From: Rhodovulum sp. P5
GTDB lineage: Bacteria; Pseudomonadota; Alphaproteobacteria; Rhodobacterales; Rhodobacteraceae
Direction: 5' to 3'
DNA: 64,000 nucleotides
Assembly (NCBI RefSeq): GCF_002079305.1
Contig: NZ_CP015039.1
Location: 2,377,501-2,441,500, forward strand
The stretch's first letter is position 1; each line of letters begins with the position of its first letter. Positions 18,899 through 27,802 of the stretch are shown in pieces. The notes beneath the pieces are model-generated. The model searched no databases and was not told the origin of the DNA. It worked only from the letters and a program-made list of their open reading frames with translations. The translations under genes were made by a program, and so were the position numbers.

Positions 18899-19006
18899 GG
18901 GCCACCTTTCGTCAATCGGACAACGCGCGGCGGATACCGGTTTTCGTGGCACAGGGCAAGGGAGGGGCGGCTTGCGCAAGTCTGTCGAACGCGTCAAAGC
19001 TGCATC

Positions 19007-20254
19007 ATGAGCGATTTTGCCGACAAAGCCCGCGCTGCCGAACGCGCCATGCGCGCGGTGTTCCCGCCCACGCCCCTGCAGCGCAACGCACATCTGTCCG
19101 ACCGGTATCAGGCCGATATCTGGCTGAAGCGGGAAGATCTGTCGCCCGTACGATCCTACAAGTTGCGGGGTGCCTTCAATGCCATGCGCAAGGTCTTGTC
19201 GGCGACACCGGACCGGACGACCTTTGTTGCGGCCAGTGCGGGAAACCATGCGCAGGGCGTGGCCTATTGCTGCCGCCATTTCGGGGTGCAGGGGGTGATC
19301 TTCATGCCGGTCACGACCCCGCAACAGAAGGTCGACAAGACCCGCATCTTCGGCGGCGACAATATCGATATTCGTCTGACAGGCGACTATTTCGACGACA
19401 CGCTGGCCTCGGCCCAGGGGTACTGCCAGGGCGTGGGGGGCCATTTCCTGTCCCCCTTCGACGATGAGGACGTGATCGAGGGGCAGGCGACGCTGGCGGT
19501 GGAACTTCAGTCGGTCCTTTATCACACGCCGGACATGATCATCCTTCCGGTGGGCGGGGGCGGTCTGGCCGCGGGCGTCGTCTCGTTCCTTCGGGATGAG
19601 ACACCCGATATCGCCTTCCGGTTCGTGGAGCCTGCCGGCGGCGCGTCCCTGTCGGCCGCCGTGGCCGCGGGCGAACCGGTGACGCTGCCGAAGGTGGACA
19701 GTTTCGTCGATGGTGCGGCGGTTGCCCGGATCGGCAGCCGCACCTTCGCGCGCCTGAAGGGCATCGCCGCCGATGATGTCCTGCGTGCGCCAGAAGATCG
19801 GATCTGCACCACGATGCTGGAGATGCTGAATGTCGAGGGCATCGTTTTGGAACCGGCAGGCGCCATGTCCGTCGACGTGCTGCCCGTTCTGGCAAGCGAG
19901 ATCCGGGGCAAGTCCGTTGTCTGCGTGACCTCTGGCGGCAATTTCGACTTCGAGCGACTGCCCGAGGTCAAGGAACGCGCCCAGCGCTATTCCGGGGTGA
20001 AGAAGTATTTCATCCTGCGTCTGCCGCAGCGTCCGGGGGCCTTGCGCGATTTCCTCGACCTGTTGGGGCCGGAGGATGACATTGCGCGCTTCGAATATCT
20101 CAAGAAATCGGCCCGGAACTTCGGTTCCGTCCTGATCGGGATCGAAACCGGCCATGCCAGCAACTTCACGGCGCTGTTTTCGCGGATGGATGCACGGGGT
20201 TTCGTCTATCGCGACATCACCGACGACGCGACACTGGCAGAGTTCCTGATCTAG
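19007..20254 (+). CDS. ilvA: Threonine ammonia-lyase (threonine dehydratase), biosynthetic
   Basis: 415 residues. PLP-dependent deamination of threonine to 2-oxobutanoate, the entry to isoleucine synthesis. The PLP lysine is in [10 protein letters not shown], the phosphate loop is [11 protein letters not shown], and [11 protein letters not shown] is conserved. The C-terminal 80 residues ([20 protein letters not shown]) are a single ACT-like regulatory domain, so this is the shorter form. The stop overlaps the convergent HPt gene's stop by 4 bp (CTAG). Confidence 0.93.
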   Translation: MSDFADKARAAERAMRAVFPPTPLQRNAHLSDRYQADIWLKREDLSPVRSYKLRGAFNAMRKVLSATPDRTTFVAASAGNHAQGVAYCCRHFGVQGVIFMPVTTPQQKVDKTRIFGGDNIDIRLTGDYFDDTLASAQGYCQGVGGHFLSPFDDEDVIEGQATLAVELQSVLYHTPDMIILPVGGGGLAAGVVSFLRDETPDIAFRFVEPAGGASLSAAVAAGEPVTLPKVDSFVDGAAVARIGSRTFARLKGIAADDVLRAPEDRICTTMLEMLNVEGIVLEPAGAMSVDVLPVLASEIRGKSVVCVTSGGNFDFERLPEVKERAQRYSGVKKYFILRLPQRPGALRDFLDLLGPEDDIARFEYLKKSARNFGSVLIGIETGHASNFTALFSRMDARGFVYRDITDDATLAEFLI

Positions 20255-20580
20255 GCGACGTTGCGCCCGGTCTGGATCCGGTCGAGCAGGCAGTCTTTCG
20301 ACTCCGCATAGCAGGTCACGAGCGGGCCGAGTTCCACGGGCTGGCCACCGGCCAGCCGGTCCTCGATATCCCGGCACAAGCCGCAGAAGTCGCGAAGCCC
20401 CAGATTCAGCGCCGACCCCCGCACGAAATGCAGTTCCCCCGCCAGGGTCTCGGGATCCGTCGTTTGCGGAAGGCGGGCGATGACCTCGTCCACCTCTTCA
20501 AGGAACAGGTCGAGGACTTCGCCGAAGGCGTCCTCGCCGACTTCGCTACGCAGTTCGTCTATGCGTGCCCAATCGATCAT
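20251..20580 (-). CDS. Histidine phosphotransfer (HPt) domain protein
   Basis: 109 residues, one HPt four-helix domain. The phospho-accepting His lies in [20 protein letters not shown] 20580 is preferred over an upstream TTG. It is divergent from a response-regulator phosphatase gene, suggesting both act in one phosphorelay. No histidine kinase is nearby. Confidence 0.8.
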   Translation of the reverse strand: MIDWARIDELRSEVGEDAFGEVLDLFLEEVDEVIARLPQTTDPETLAGELHFVRGSALNLGLRDFCGLCRDIEDRLAGGQPVELGPLVTCYAESKDCLLDRIQTGRNVA

Positions 20581-20738
20581 GACATGTTCCAACCCGATTT
20601 CTCACACCATGTCTTCACGCTAGGCCGGCGCCGTTAACAGCCGGTGACCGGGGCTTTGGCACATATGTTGAAAGCGATCTTTCACGCGGCGTTAAGTTGC
20701 GGGCGCTATTTCGGGCAGAGGCAAAGGCAAATGCATCC

Positions 20739-22013
20739 GTGAATATCCAGTCAGAACCCGGCACTGCAGACAATGGCGAGGCGCGCTTGGTGCGCCTTGT
20801 CCTGCTGGTTGACGACAGTCGCCTGCAGCGGCGCATCCTGCGCGCTTCGCTGGAGCGTTGGGGATATACCGTCGTCGAATGCGGATCGGCGGAAGACGCG
20901 CTGGAGGTCTGCCGCAGCCAGCCCGTCGATCTGATCATCAGCGACTGGATGATGCCCGGCATGGACGGGCCGGAGTTCTGCGAGGCCTTTCGCGCCCTGC
21001 CGCGGGAAAGCTATGGCTATTTCATCCTGCTGACGTCGAAATCGGAAACGGTGGAAATGGTCCATGGCCTGGACGTCGGGGCGGATGAATTCCTGACCAA
21101 GCCCGTGAATGCCAGCGAGTTGCGGGCGCGGATCGCCTCGGGTGAGCGGATCCTGCGCATGGAACATCAGTTGCGCGAAAAGAACCGGCTGCTGAGTTCG
21201 ACACTGGCGGAATTGCAGGGCCTATACGATGCGATCGACCGCGACCTGATCGAGGCGCGGAAACTGCAACAATCGCTGGTGCGCGAACGCAGCACCCGGT
21301 TTGGCGAGTCCGAGCTTTCGCTGCTTTTGCGGCCTTGCGGCCATGTGGGGGGGGATCTTGTCGGGTTCTTTCCGGCCGGGGAAGACAAGATCGGGCTCTA
21401 CTCCGTCGATGTGTCGGGCCATGGCATCAGTTCGGCGATGATCACGGCGCGTCTGGCCGGGCTCTTGGGGTCGCGGTCGGCGGAACAGAACATCGCGCTC
21501 GACCTCGACGATGACTGGACGGTTGTCGCGCGGCGACCGGAAAAGGTGGCAGAGCACCTGAACCGCCTGTTCCTGGAGGAGATCGAGACCGAACACTACT
21601 TCACGCTTTTGCTGGCCATCGTCACGATCGAGACGGGCCATGTCGATTTCGTGCAGGCAGGGCATCCGCATCCGGCGGTGCAGCACGCCGATGGCAGTGT
21701 CGAGTTCATCGGGCATGGCGGCCTGCCGGTCGGCCTGATCCCCGGGGCGGAGTTCGAATCGGGAGAGATCGTGCTGCAACCGGGCGACCGGCTATTCCTG
21801 ACCTCCGACGGGATCACCGAATGCGAAGCACCCACCGGCGAACAGCTTGGCGATGACGGGCTATGCCGCCTGATGAAGGCGAATTCCGATGCGGCGGGGG
21901 AAGACTTCTTCGTGGCCTTCCTGCGCGACCTGACGACCTTTGCCGGGGTCACCGAGTTTTCCGACGATATCTCGGGCGTGCTGTTCGACTTCGGCCGGTC
22001 GCACGGGGCGTGA
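20739..22013 (+). CDS. Response regulator with PP2C/RsbU-type phosphatase output
   Basis: About 424 residues. An N-terminal receiver domain (LLVDDSRLQRRIL, phospho-Asp in LIISDWMMPGMDG, Lys in DEFLTKPV) is followed by a coiled-coil linker (REKNRLLSSTLAELQGLYDA) and a SpoIIE/RsbU PP2C domain (GGDLVGFF, DVSGHGISSAMIT, LLLAIVTIETG, GHPHPAV, LTSDGITE). This type dephosphorylates an anti-sigma-factor antagonist in partner-switching. GTG 20739 is used; a TTG at 20697 is also possible and neither has a strong ribosome site. The divergent HPt protein may feed its receiver. Confidence 0.85.
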   Translation: MNIQSEPGTADNGEARLVRLVLLVDDSRLQRRILRASLERWGYTVVECGSAEDALEVCRSQPVDLIISDWMMPGMDGPEFCEAFRALPRESYGYFILLTSKSETVEMVHGLDVGADEFLTKPVNASELRARIASGERILRMEHQLREKNRLLSSTLAELQGLYDAIDRDLIEARKLQQSLVRERSTRFGESELSLLLRPCGHVGGDLVGFFPAGEDKIGLYSVDVSGHGISSAMITARLAGLLGSRSAEQNIALDLDDDWTVVARRPEKVAEHLNRLFLEEIETEHYFTLLLAIVTIETGHVDFVQAGHPHPAVQHADGSVEFIGHGGLPVGLIPGAEFESGEIVLQPGDRLFLTSDGITECEAPTGEQLGDDGLCRLMKANSDAAGEDFFVAFLRDLTTFAGVTEFSDDISGVLFDFGRSHGA

Positions 22014-22029
22014 CCCGGACGCTTGGGTT

Positions 22030-22476
22030 CTATCTGGCGAGGCCGAGGAATCGTGCCACGAAATGCCGGTCGCCCGCGTTGCCAAGCCGGTCGAGCGCCT
22101 CTTCCGCCGGCATCCAGAGCGCGATGTGGTCCGGCTCTATCGGGTCGCCAAGGGCGCGGACGGGCCGGGCCAGGTAAATCGTGCACAGCTTTTCCGCCCA
22201 GAGATCGTATTCGGGCATATAGGTGAAACGCCGAAAGGCCCCCAGCCGCCGCGGCGCCGCGATGGTCCAGCCGGTTTCCTCGTACACTTCGCGGTGCAGG
22301 GCCGCTACGGGGGATTCGCCGGGATCGATCCCGCCACCGGGCAACTGGAATTCGGGTGTTGGATGTTCCTGATGCGTGATGAGGAGCGACTCCCCCCGCG
22401 CCAGAACCGCATAGGCCCCCGGCCGCAGGCGATAGCGTTGCCGTCCGTCTATCCGTTCACCGAACCGTCTGATCAT
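22030..22476 (-). CDS. Nudix hydrolase
   Basis: 148 residues. A complete Nudix box is visible (GGGIDPGESPVAALHREVYEETGW). The substrate is unknown; the protein resembles generic MutT-like hydrolases of nucleoside diphosphate derivatives. ATG 22476 gives MIRRFGERIDG; a longer upstream frame overlaps the divergent hslO region. It is convergent with the phosphatase gene. Confidence 0.8.
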   Translation of the reverse strand: MIRRFGERIDGRQRYRLRPGAYAVLARGESLLITHQEHPTPEFQLPGGGIDPGESPVAALHREVYEETGWTIAAPRRLGAFRRFTYMPEYDLWAEKLCTIYLARPVRALGDPIEPDHIALWMPAEEALDRLGNAGDRHFVARFLGLAR

Positions 22477-22552
22477 GCGCCGTCCCTTTGTGCCCGCCTT
22501 GTGGCCTCTATATAAGGCGGGTATGCCAAGGCGAGAGGCCCAAGGAAACCCC

Positions 22553-23554
22553 ATGTCACTCGGATCGCAGATCGCCTGGGACGATACCGTCCTGCCCTTC
22601 CAGCTTGACCGCAGCGATATCCGCGGGCGCGTTGCCCGGCTGGACGGAGTGCTGGATCAGGTGTTGTCGCAGCACAACTATCCCCCGCAGATCGAAGCGC
22701 TGGTGGCCGAGGCCGCCCTGCTGACCGCATTGATCGGGCAGACGATCAAGCTGCGCTGGAAACTGTCGCTGCAGATCCGGGGCGATGGCCCCGCACGACT
22801 GATCGCGACGGACTATTTCGCCCCGGCCGAGGATGGCGCGCCCGCATGGATCCGCGCCTATGCCAGTTTCGACGAGGACCGGCTTGACCCCGAGGCAAAG
22901 CCGTTCGACCTGATCGGCAAGGGCTATTTCGCCGTTCTGATCGACCAGGGGCGGGACATGGTGCCCTATCAGGGGATCACGCCGATTGCGGGCGGTTCGC
23001 TGTCTGCCTGTGCGGAAACCTATTTCGCGCAGTCCGAACAGTTGCCGACGCGGTTCTCGCTCAGCTTCGGGCGGGCCATGCTGCCGGGCCAGGGGGAACG
23101 CTGGCGCGCGGGCGGCGTGATGCTGCAGATGATGCCCGAGGCCTCTCCCTTTGCGGCACAAGGGGGCGGCAGCGGGGACAAGGGATTGCTGATCGCCGAC
23201 GACATCCTTGACGGGGACGAGGCGGAGAACTGGCACCGGGCCAACACGCTGCTGGATACGGTTGAGGATATCGAGCTTGTCGGCCCAAGGGTGCAGCCGA
23301 CCGATCTGCTGGTGCGGCTGTTTCACGAGGAAACGCCCCGGGTTTTCGACCCGCAGCCGGTGCAATTCGGCTGCACCTGTTCCGAGGACCGGGTGCGGCA
23401 AAGCCTGTCGATCTACTCGGCCAAGGACATCGGCCACATGACCACGGACGAGGGCATCGTGACCGCCGATTGTCAGTTCTGCGGCGCGCATTACGAGCTT
23501 GACCCCACGACGCTGGGCTTCGAGGCGGAGAAAGACCCAGATGACGACGGCTGA
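22553..23554 (+). CDS. hslO: Redox-regulated chaperone Hsp33
   Basis: 333 residues, about 40 longer than the E. coli protein. Cytoplasmic holdase activated by oxidative unfolding. The C-terminal zinc-binding switch is complete: CTC near residue 281, then CQFC about 31 residues on. ATG 22553 gives MSLGSQIAWDD. The gene is the first of a tightly overlapping set (hslO, Nudix, cca). Confidence 0.92.
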   Translation: MSLGSQIAWDDTVLPFQLDRSDIRGRVARLDGVLDQVLSQHNYPPQIEALVAEAALLTALIGQTIKLRWKLSLQIRGDGPARLIATDYFAPAEDGAPAWIRAYASFDEDRLDPEAKPFDLIGKGYFAVLIDQGRDMVPYQGITPIAGGSLSACAETYFAQSEQLPTRFSLSFGRAMLPGQGERWRAGGVMLQMMPEASPFAAQGGGSGDKGLLIADDILDGDEAENWHRANTLLDTVEDIELVGPRVQPTDLLVRLFHEETPRVFDPQPVQFGCTCSEDRVRQSLSIYSAKDIGHMTTDEGIVTADCQFCGAHYELDPTTLGFEAEKDPDDDG

Positions 23555-24143
23555 GGCGATCGAGGCACTCCGATCCGCCCTCAGCCAGCCGGGGGGTGAG
23601 ACCTCCGACCACGATCTGAACCCCGATTTCATCCTGCCGGAGGGGCGCGTTCTGCGCCCCGCGGCCGTTCTGGTGCCGGTGCTGCCGTCCCCGGCCGGGG
23701 CGCAGGTGGTGCTGACCAAGCGGTCCTCCCGCCTGCAACACCATCCCGGTCAGATCGCCTTTCCCGGCGGCAAGGTGGATGACAGCGACACAGGCCCCAT
23801 CGATGCCGCCCTGCGCGAAGCGGAGGAAGAGATCGGCCTGCCCCGCGATCTGGTCGAGGTTCTGGGTACGCTGCCATCCCATGAAACGGTGACCGGGTTC
23901 ACGATCACGCCGGTTCTGGCCCATATCCGCGCCCGGTTCGACCCCCGCCCCGAGGCGGGCGAGGTCGACGAGGTGTTCGAGGTGCCCTTTGCGCATCTGA
24001 TGACGCCCGCGCATTTCGTGGTGCAGTCCCGCATCTGGCGGGGTCAGCGGCGGTTCTATTACACCGTGCCCTATGGGCCCTATTACATCTGGGGGGCGAC
24101 GGCGCGAATCCTGCGGTCGCTGGCGGGCCGGGTGGCACCGTGA
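23541..24143 (+). CDS. CoA pyrophosphatase-like Nudix hydrolase (NudL/YeaB type)
   Basis: 200 residues. It has the Nudix box GGKVDDSDTGPIDAALREAEEEIG, preceded by QHHPGQIAFPGG, the family pattern of CoA diphosphatases (LLTKRSxxLxxHxGQIAFPGG). It probably cleaves CoA or oxidised CoA. The start overlaps the hslO end by 14 bp, and the stop overlaps the GTG start of the next gene (GTGA). Confidence 0.82.
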   Translation: MTTAEAIEALRSALSQPGGETSDHDLNPDFILPEGRVLRPAAVLVPVLPSPAGAQVVLTKRSSRLQHHPGQIAFPGGKVDDSDTGPIDAALREAEEEIGLPRDLVEVLGTLPSHETVTGFTITPVLAHIRARFDPRPEAGEVDEVFEVPFAHLMTPAHFVVQSRIWRGQRRFYYTVPYGPYYIWGATARILRSLAGRVAP

Positions 24144-25291
24144 TCCGGGTTTCGGGCGAGTGGTTCTTTGCCGACCATACGCAGGCGGTCTGCGCCGTCT
24201 TGACGGATGCGGGCCATCGGGCCCTGTTCGTCGGCGGCTGCGTGCGCAATGCCCTGCTAGGGGCGCCGGTCACCGATATCGACATCGCCACCGATGCCCG
24301 CCCCGAACGGGTGATGGAATTGGCCGAGGGCGCGGGGCTGAAGGCCATTCCCACCGGGTTCGACCACGGCACCGTGACGATCGTGGCCGGGCATCTGCCC
24401 CATGAGGTGACAACCTTTCGCCGAGATGTCGAAACCTTCGGCCGCCACGCGGTCGTCGCCTTTGCCGACACGGCGGAGGAGGACGCCCACCGCCGCGATT
24501 TCACGATGAACGCGCTTTACGCCACGCCGGATGGCAGGGTGGTCGATCCGCTGAACGGCCTGCCGGATCTCAGGGCGCGGCGGGTAAGGTTCATTGACGA
24601 TGCCGGTGCCCGTATTCGGGAGGACTATCTGCGCATCCTTCGGTTCTTCCGGTTTCATGCGTGGTATGGCGACCCCGATGCCGGGATCGATGCCGAGGGC
24701 TTGGCCGCCTGTTCTGCGAATTCGGCGGGAATAGAGACGCTTTCAAAGGAAAGGGTGGGGGCGGAGATCAAGAAACTCCTGTCCGCGCCCGATCCGTCGC
24801 AAAGCGTCGCGGCGATGGCCCAAAGCGGTGTGCTGGCCCGCACTTTGCACGGGGCGGAGGCGCGGCTCTTGCCCGTTCTGGTGCATCTGGAAGGGGCGCA
24901 TGGTGTCGCGCCCAACCCGATCCGGCGGCTGTCGATTCTGGGGGGCGAGGATCACGCCGACCGTCTGCGGCTGAGCAAGGCGGAGGCGCGCAAGCTTGAC
25001 CGGTTGCGCCAGGCGATGGCGATGGATGCCGCCCCCGCGGCCCTGGGGTACCGGTTCGGTGTCGAGGACGCCCGCGATGCCGTTCTGTTGACGGCGGCTG
25101 CCTTGGGCGCCCCTCCGCCGTCCGGGTTCATGGCGGATATCGAAACGGGGGCTGCTGCCGCCTTTCCGCTGTCGGCGCGGGACCTGATGCCTGGGCTGTC
25201 GGGCCCGGCGCTGGGCGACCGGCTGAAGGCGCTTGAGGCGCGCTGGATCGCCTCCGGCTTCACGCTCACGCGCGAGGATCTGCTTGACTAG
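24140..25291 (+). CDS. CCA tRNA nucleotidyltransferase / poly(A) polymerase family
   Basis: 383 residues. Class II nucleotidyltransferase adding CCA to tRNA 3' ends. Motif A is seen as LFVGGCVRNALLG followed by the catalytic TDIDIAT; RRDFTMNALY and the ERVGAEIKKLL motif follow. The GTG start overlaps the upstream stop (GTGA). Assignment as CCA-adding instead of poly(A) polymerase rests on there being no other candidate in view. Confidence 0.85.
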   Translation: MIRVSGEWFFADHTQAVCAVLTDAGHRALFVGGCVRNALLGAPVTDIDIATDARPERVMELAEGAGLKAIPTGFDHGTVTIVAGHLPHEVTTFRRDVETFGRHAVVAFADTAEEDAHRRDFTMNALYATPDGRVVDPLNGLPDLRARRVRFIDDAGARIREDYLRILRFFRFHAWYGDPDAGIDAEGLAACSANSAGIETLSKERVGAEIKKLLSAPDPSQSVAAMAQSGVLARTLHGAEARLLPVLVHLEGAHGVAPNPIRRLSILGGEDHADRLRLSKAEARKLDRLRQAMAMDAAPAALGYRFGVEDARDAVLLTAAALGAPPPSGFMADIETGAAAAFPLSARDLMPGLSGPALGDRLKALEARWIASGFTLTREDLLD

Positions 25292-25312
25292 CCGCGACTG
25301 CTCCGGCAGCGC

Positions 25313-25906
25313 GTGACGGCCATGCTGGTCGACCCGCTTTACCTGTTCGTCTTTGCCGGGCTGTTTTCCCCGGGGCCCAACGTGATCCTGCTGACCGCGT
25401 CGGGCGCGCGGTTCGGGTTCCGGCGGACCTTGCCCCATGCCGCCGGGGTTGTCATCGGGGTTGGCGTGACCTCTGGCCTGACGGGCTTGGGCATCGGCGC
25501 GCTGGTCCTAGCGCAGCCGGCGCTCACTGTGGCGTTGCGTGTTCTTGCGGCGGGCTGGATCCTGTGGATGGCTTGGAAACTGCTGGGCGCGGCGCGTCAG
25601 GCCAAGGGGCAGACCGGCGACCGGCCCTTTACCTTCGCCCAGGCCGTGCTGTTCCAATGGGTGAACCCCAAGGTCTGGGCGGTGGCATTGGCGGCCGCGG
25701 CAGGCTACGGCGCGGGTCTTGGCCCCTGGGGGGAGGCCACGCGGCTGGCCACCGCGTTTTCGGGGCTGAACCTCTTCGTTTGCCTGTTCTGGGCCTTCGC
25801 CGGGTCGTTGCTGAGCGTCCTGTTGTCGAGCGAACGCGCATGGCGGCTGTTCATGGGCGGCATGGCCCTTGCCCTTGCGGCATCGGCGGGCTTGGTATTT
25901 CTCTGA
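25313..25906 (+). CDS. LysE/RhtB-family amino-acid exporter
   Basis: 197 residues, six membrane segments. The family signature FAGLFSPGPNVILLTASGARFG is near the N-terminus, and FQWVNPKVWAVALAAAAGY is conserved. It exports an amino acid or related metabolite. GTG 25313 is given; ATG 25322 is an equally possible start. Confidence 0.83.
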   Translation: MTAMLVDPLYLFVFAGLFSPGPNVILLTASGARFGFRRTLPHAAGVVIGVGVTSGLTGLGIGALVLAQPALTVALRVLAAGWILWMAWKLLGAARQAKGQTGDRPFTFAQAVLFQWVNPKVWAVALAAAAGYGAGLGPWGEATRLATAFSGLNLFVCLFWAFAGSLLSVLLSSERAWRLFMGGMALALAASAGLVFL

Positions 25907-25960
25907 CACGTGGCTGCCCTATAGTTGTGGGCACAGGCATCAGGAAGGCCGCTTTTCAAC

Positions 25961-27802
25961 GTGTTCCGATTCTTCGAATCCCTTGTCGATCCGTACAGGC
26001 CGTATGCGGACAGCGATACGCCGCCCCGGCGGTTGGCGCCGTTCCTGTGGGGCTATGCCAAACCCTTCTGGAAGGTGTTCGTCATCGCGATCGTGCTGGC
26101 CATCCTGTCGGCAGCGGTCGAGGTCTGGCTGATCAACGTGCTGGGGAACATCGTCGATCTGTTGTCCGATGGAACGCCGCAACAGGTCTGGCAGGCGCAT
26201 GGGACGACGATGATCGCGCTGGGGCTGTTCATCCTGATCGTGCGGCCGGCAATTCAGGCGCTGGATGCGGCGGTCCTGAACAACGGGATCATGCCGAATT
26301 TCGGCACGATGATCCGGTGGCGCGCCCATGCCCATGTGCTGCGCCAGTCCGTCGGCTGGTTCGAGAACGACTTTGCCGGGCGCATTGCCAATCGCATCAT
26401 GCAGACCCCGCCCGCCGCGGGCGAGGCGGTGTTTCAGGTCTTCGACGCGATCAGCTATGCGCTGGCCTATGTCGTCGGCGCCGCGATCTTCCTTGGGCAG
26501 GCCGATCCCCGGCTGGCGATTCCGCTGCTGGTCTGGCTGCTGCTCTACGCCATTCTGGTGCGCTGGACGATCAAGCGGGTGGGACCGGCGTCCAAGGCGG
26601 CGTCGGATGCGCGCAGCGCCGTGACGGGTCGGGTGGTGGATGCCTATACCAACATTCATGCGGTCAAGCTTTTCGCCCATCACGACCGGGAATTGGCCTA
26701 TGCGAAGGAGGCCATCGAAGACACGCGCCGGACCTTTGCCGCCGAGATGCGGATTTTCACCAAGATGGATTTTGCCCTGACCGCACTGAACGGCTTCCTG
26801 ATCGTGGGTGTGGTCGGTTGGGCAATCGGGCTTTGGATGCAGGGGATGGCAAGCGTGGGCGTCGTGGCGGCGGCCACCGCGCTGACGCTGCGCCTGAACG
26901 CGATGACCGGCTGGATCATGTGGTCGCTGTCCAGCTTCTTCCGCTCGCTCGGCGTCGTGGCCGAGGGGATGGAGACGATCGCGCAGCCGATCACGCTGGT
27001 CGATGCGCCCGATGCCCGCGCGATGGACTTTCGCGAGGGCCGGATCGAGATCAAGGCGCTGACCCATCACTACGGGCGCGGCAGCGGCGGGCTGGAGGGG
27101 ATCGACCTGACCCTGGAGCCCGGTGAGAAGGTCGGGCTGGTCGGGCGGTCCGGTGCGGGGAAGTCGACATTGGTGAAGCTGCTGTTGCGGTTCTACGACG
27201 CCGAGGGCGGGCGTATCCTGATCGACGGGCAGGACGTGGCCCATGTCACGCAGGAATCCCTGCGCCGCCATATCGGCATGGTCAGTCAGGAGGCGACGCT
27301 GATGCACCGCTCCGTCCGCGACAACATCCTTTATGGCCGACCCGAGGCGAGTGAGGACGAGATGATCGCCGCAGCAAAGCGGGCGGAGGCGCATGACTTC
27401 ATCCTCGATCTTGCAGACAGCGACGGTCGGCGCGGGTACGATGCGCGCGTCGGCGAACGCGGCGTGAAACTCTCGGGTGGGCAGCGGCAGCGGATCGCAC
27501 TGGCCCGCGTGATCCTGAAAGACGCCCCGATCCTTGTGCTGGACGAGGCGACCTCGGCGCTGGATTCCGAAGTCGAGGCGGCGATTCAGGAAACGCTCTA
27601 CGGGGTGATGGAGGGCAAGACGGTGATCGCCATCGCGCACCGGCTGTCGACCATCGCGCATATGGACCGGATCGTGGTGCTGGATGACGGCCGCGTCGTC
27701 GAAGACGGCAGCCATGGGCAGTTGCTGGCGCATGGCGGGCTTTATGCCCGGTTCTGGGCGCGGCAATCGGGCGGCTTCATCGGGACGGAGGCGGCGGAGT
27801 GA
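25961..27802 (+). CDS. ABC transporter half-subunit (fused membrane and ATPase domains), first of a pair
   Basis: 613 residues. Six-helix exporter domain to about residue 310, then an ATPase with Walker A GRSGAGKST (near 396), signature LSGGQRQRIALARV (near 504), Walker B ILVLDEATSALD and the H-loop AIAHRLSTIAHMDR. GTG 25961 is chosen with AGGAAGG upstream. It overlaps the next gene by GTGA. The partner is almost equal in length, so the two probably form a heterodimeric exporter; the substrate is unknown. Confidence 0.85.
   Translation: MFRFFESLVDPYRPYADSDTPPRRLAPFLWGYAKPFWKVFVIAIVLAILSAAVEVWLINVLGNIVDLLSDGTPQQVWQAHGTTMIALGLFILIVRPAIQALDAAVLNNGIMPNFGTMIRWRAHAHVLRQSVGWFENDFAGRIANRIMQTPPAAGEAVFQVFDAISYALAYVVGAAIFLGQADPRLAIPLLVWLLLYAILVRWTIKRVGPASKAASDARSAVTGRVVDAYTNIHAVKLFAHHDRELAYAKEAIEDTRRTFAAEMRIFTKMDFALTALNGFLIVGVVGWAIGLWMQGMASVGVVAAATALTLRLNAMTGWIMWSLSSFFRSLGVVAEGMETIAQPITLVDAPDARAMDFREGRIEIKALTHHYGRGSGGLEGIDLTLEPGEKVGLVGRSGAGKSTLVKLLLRFYDAEGGRILIDGQDVAHVTQESLRRHIGMVSQEATLMHRSVRDNILYGRPEASEDEMIAAAKRAEAHDFILDLADSDGRRGYDARVGERGVKLSGGQRQRIALARVILKDAPILVLDEATSALDSEVEAAIQETLYGVMEGKTVIAIAHRLSTIAHMDRIVVLDDGRVVEDGSHGQLLAHGGLYARFWARQSGGFIGTEAAE

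Noticed and set aside
17474-19006. In-frame upstream extension of ilvA across the argG locus
   Set aside because: It reads antisense to argG; IlvA similarity begins at the ATG at 19007.
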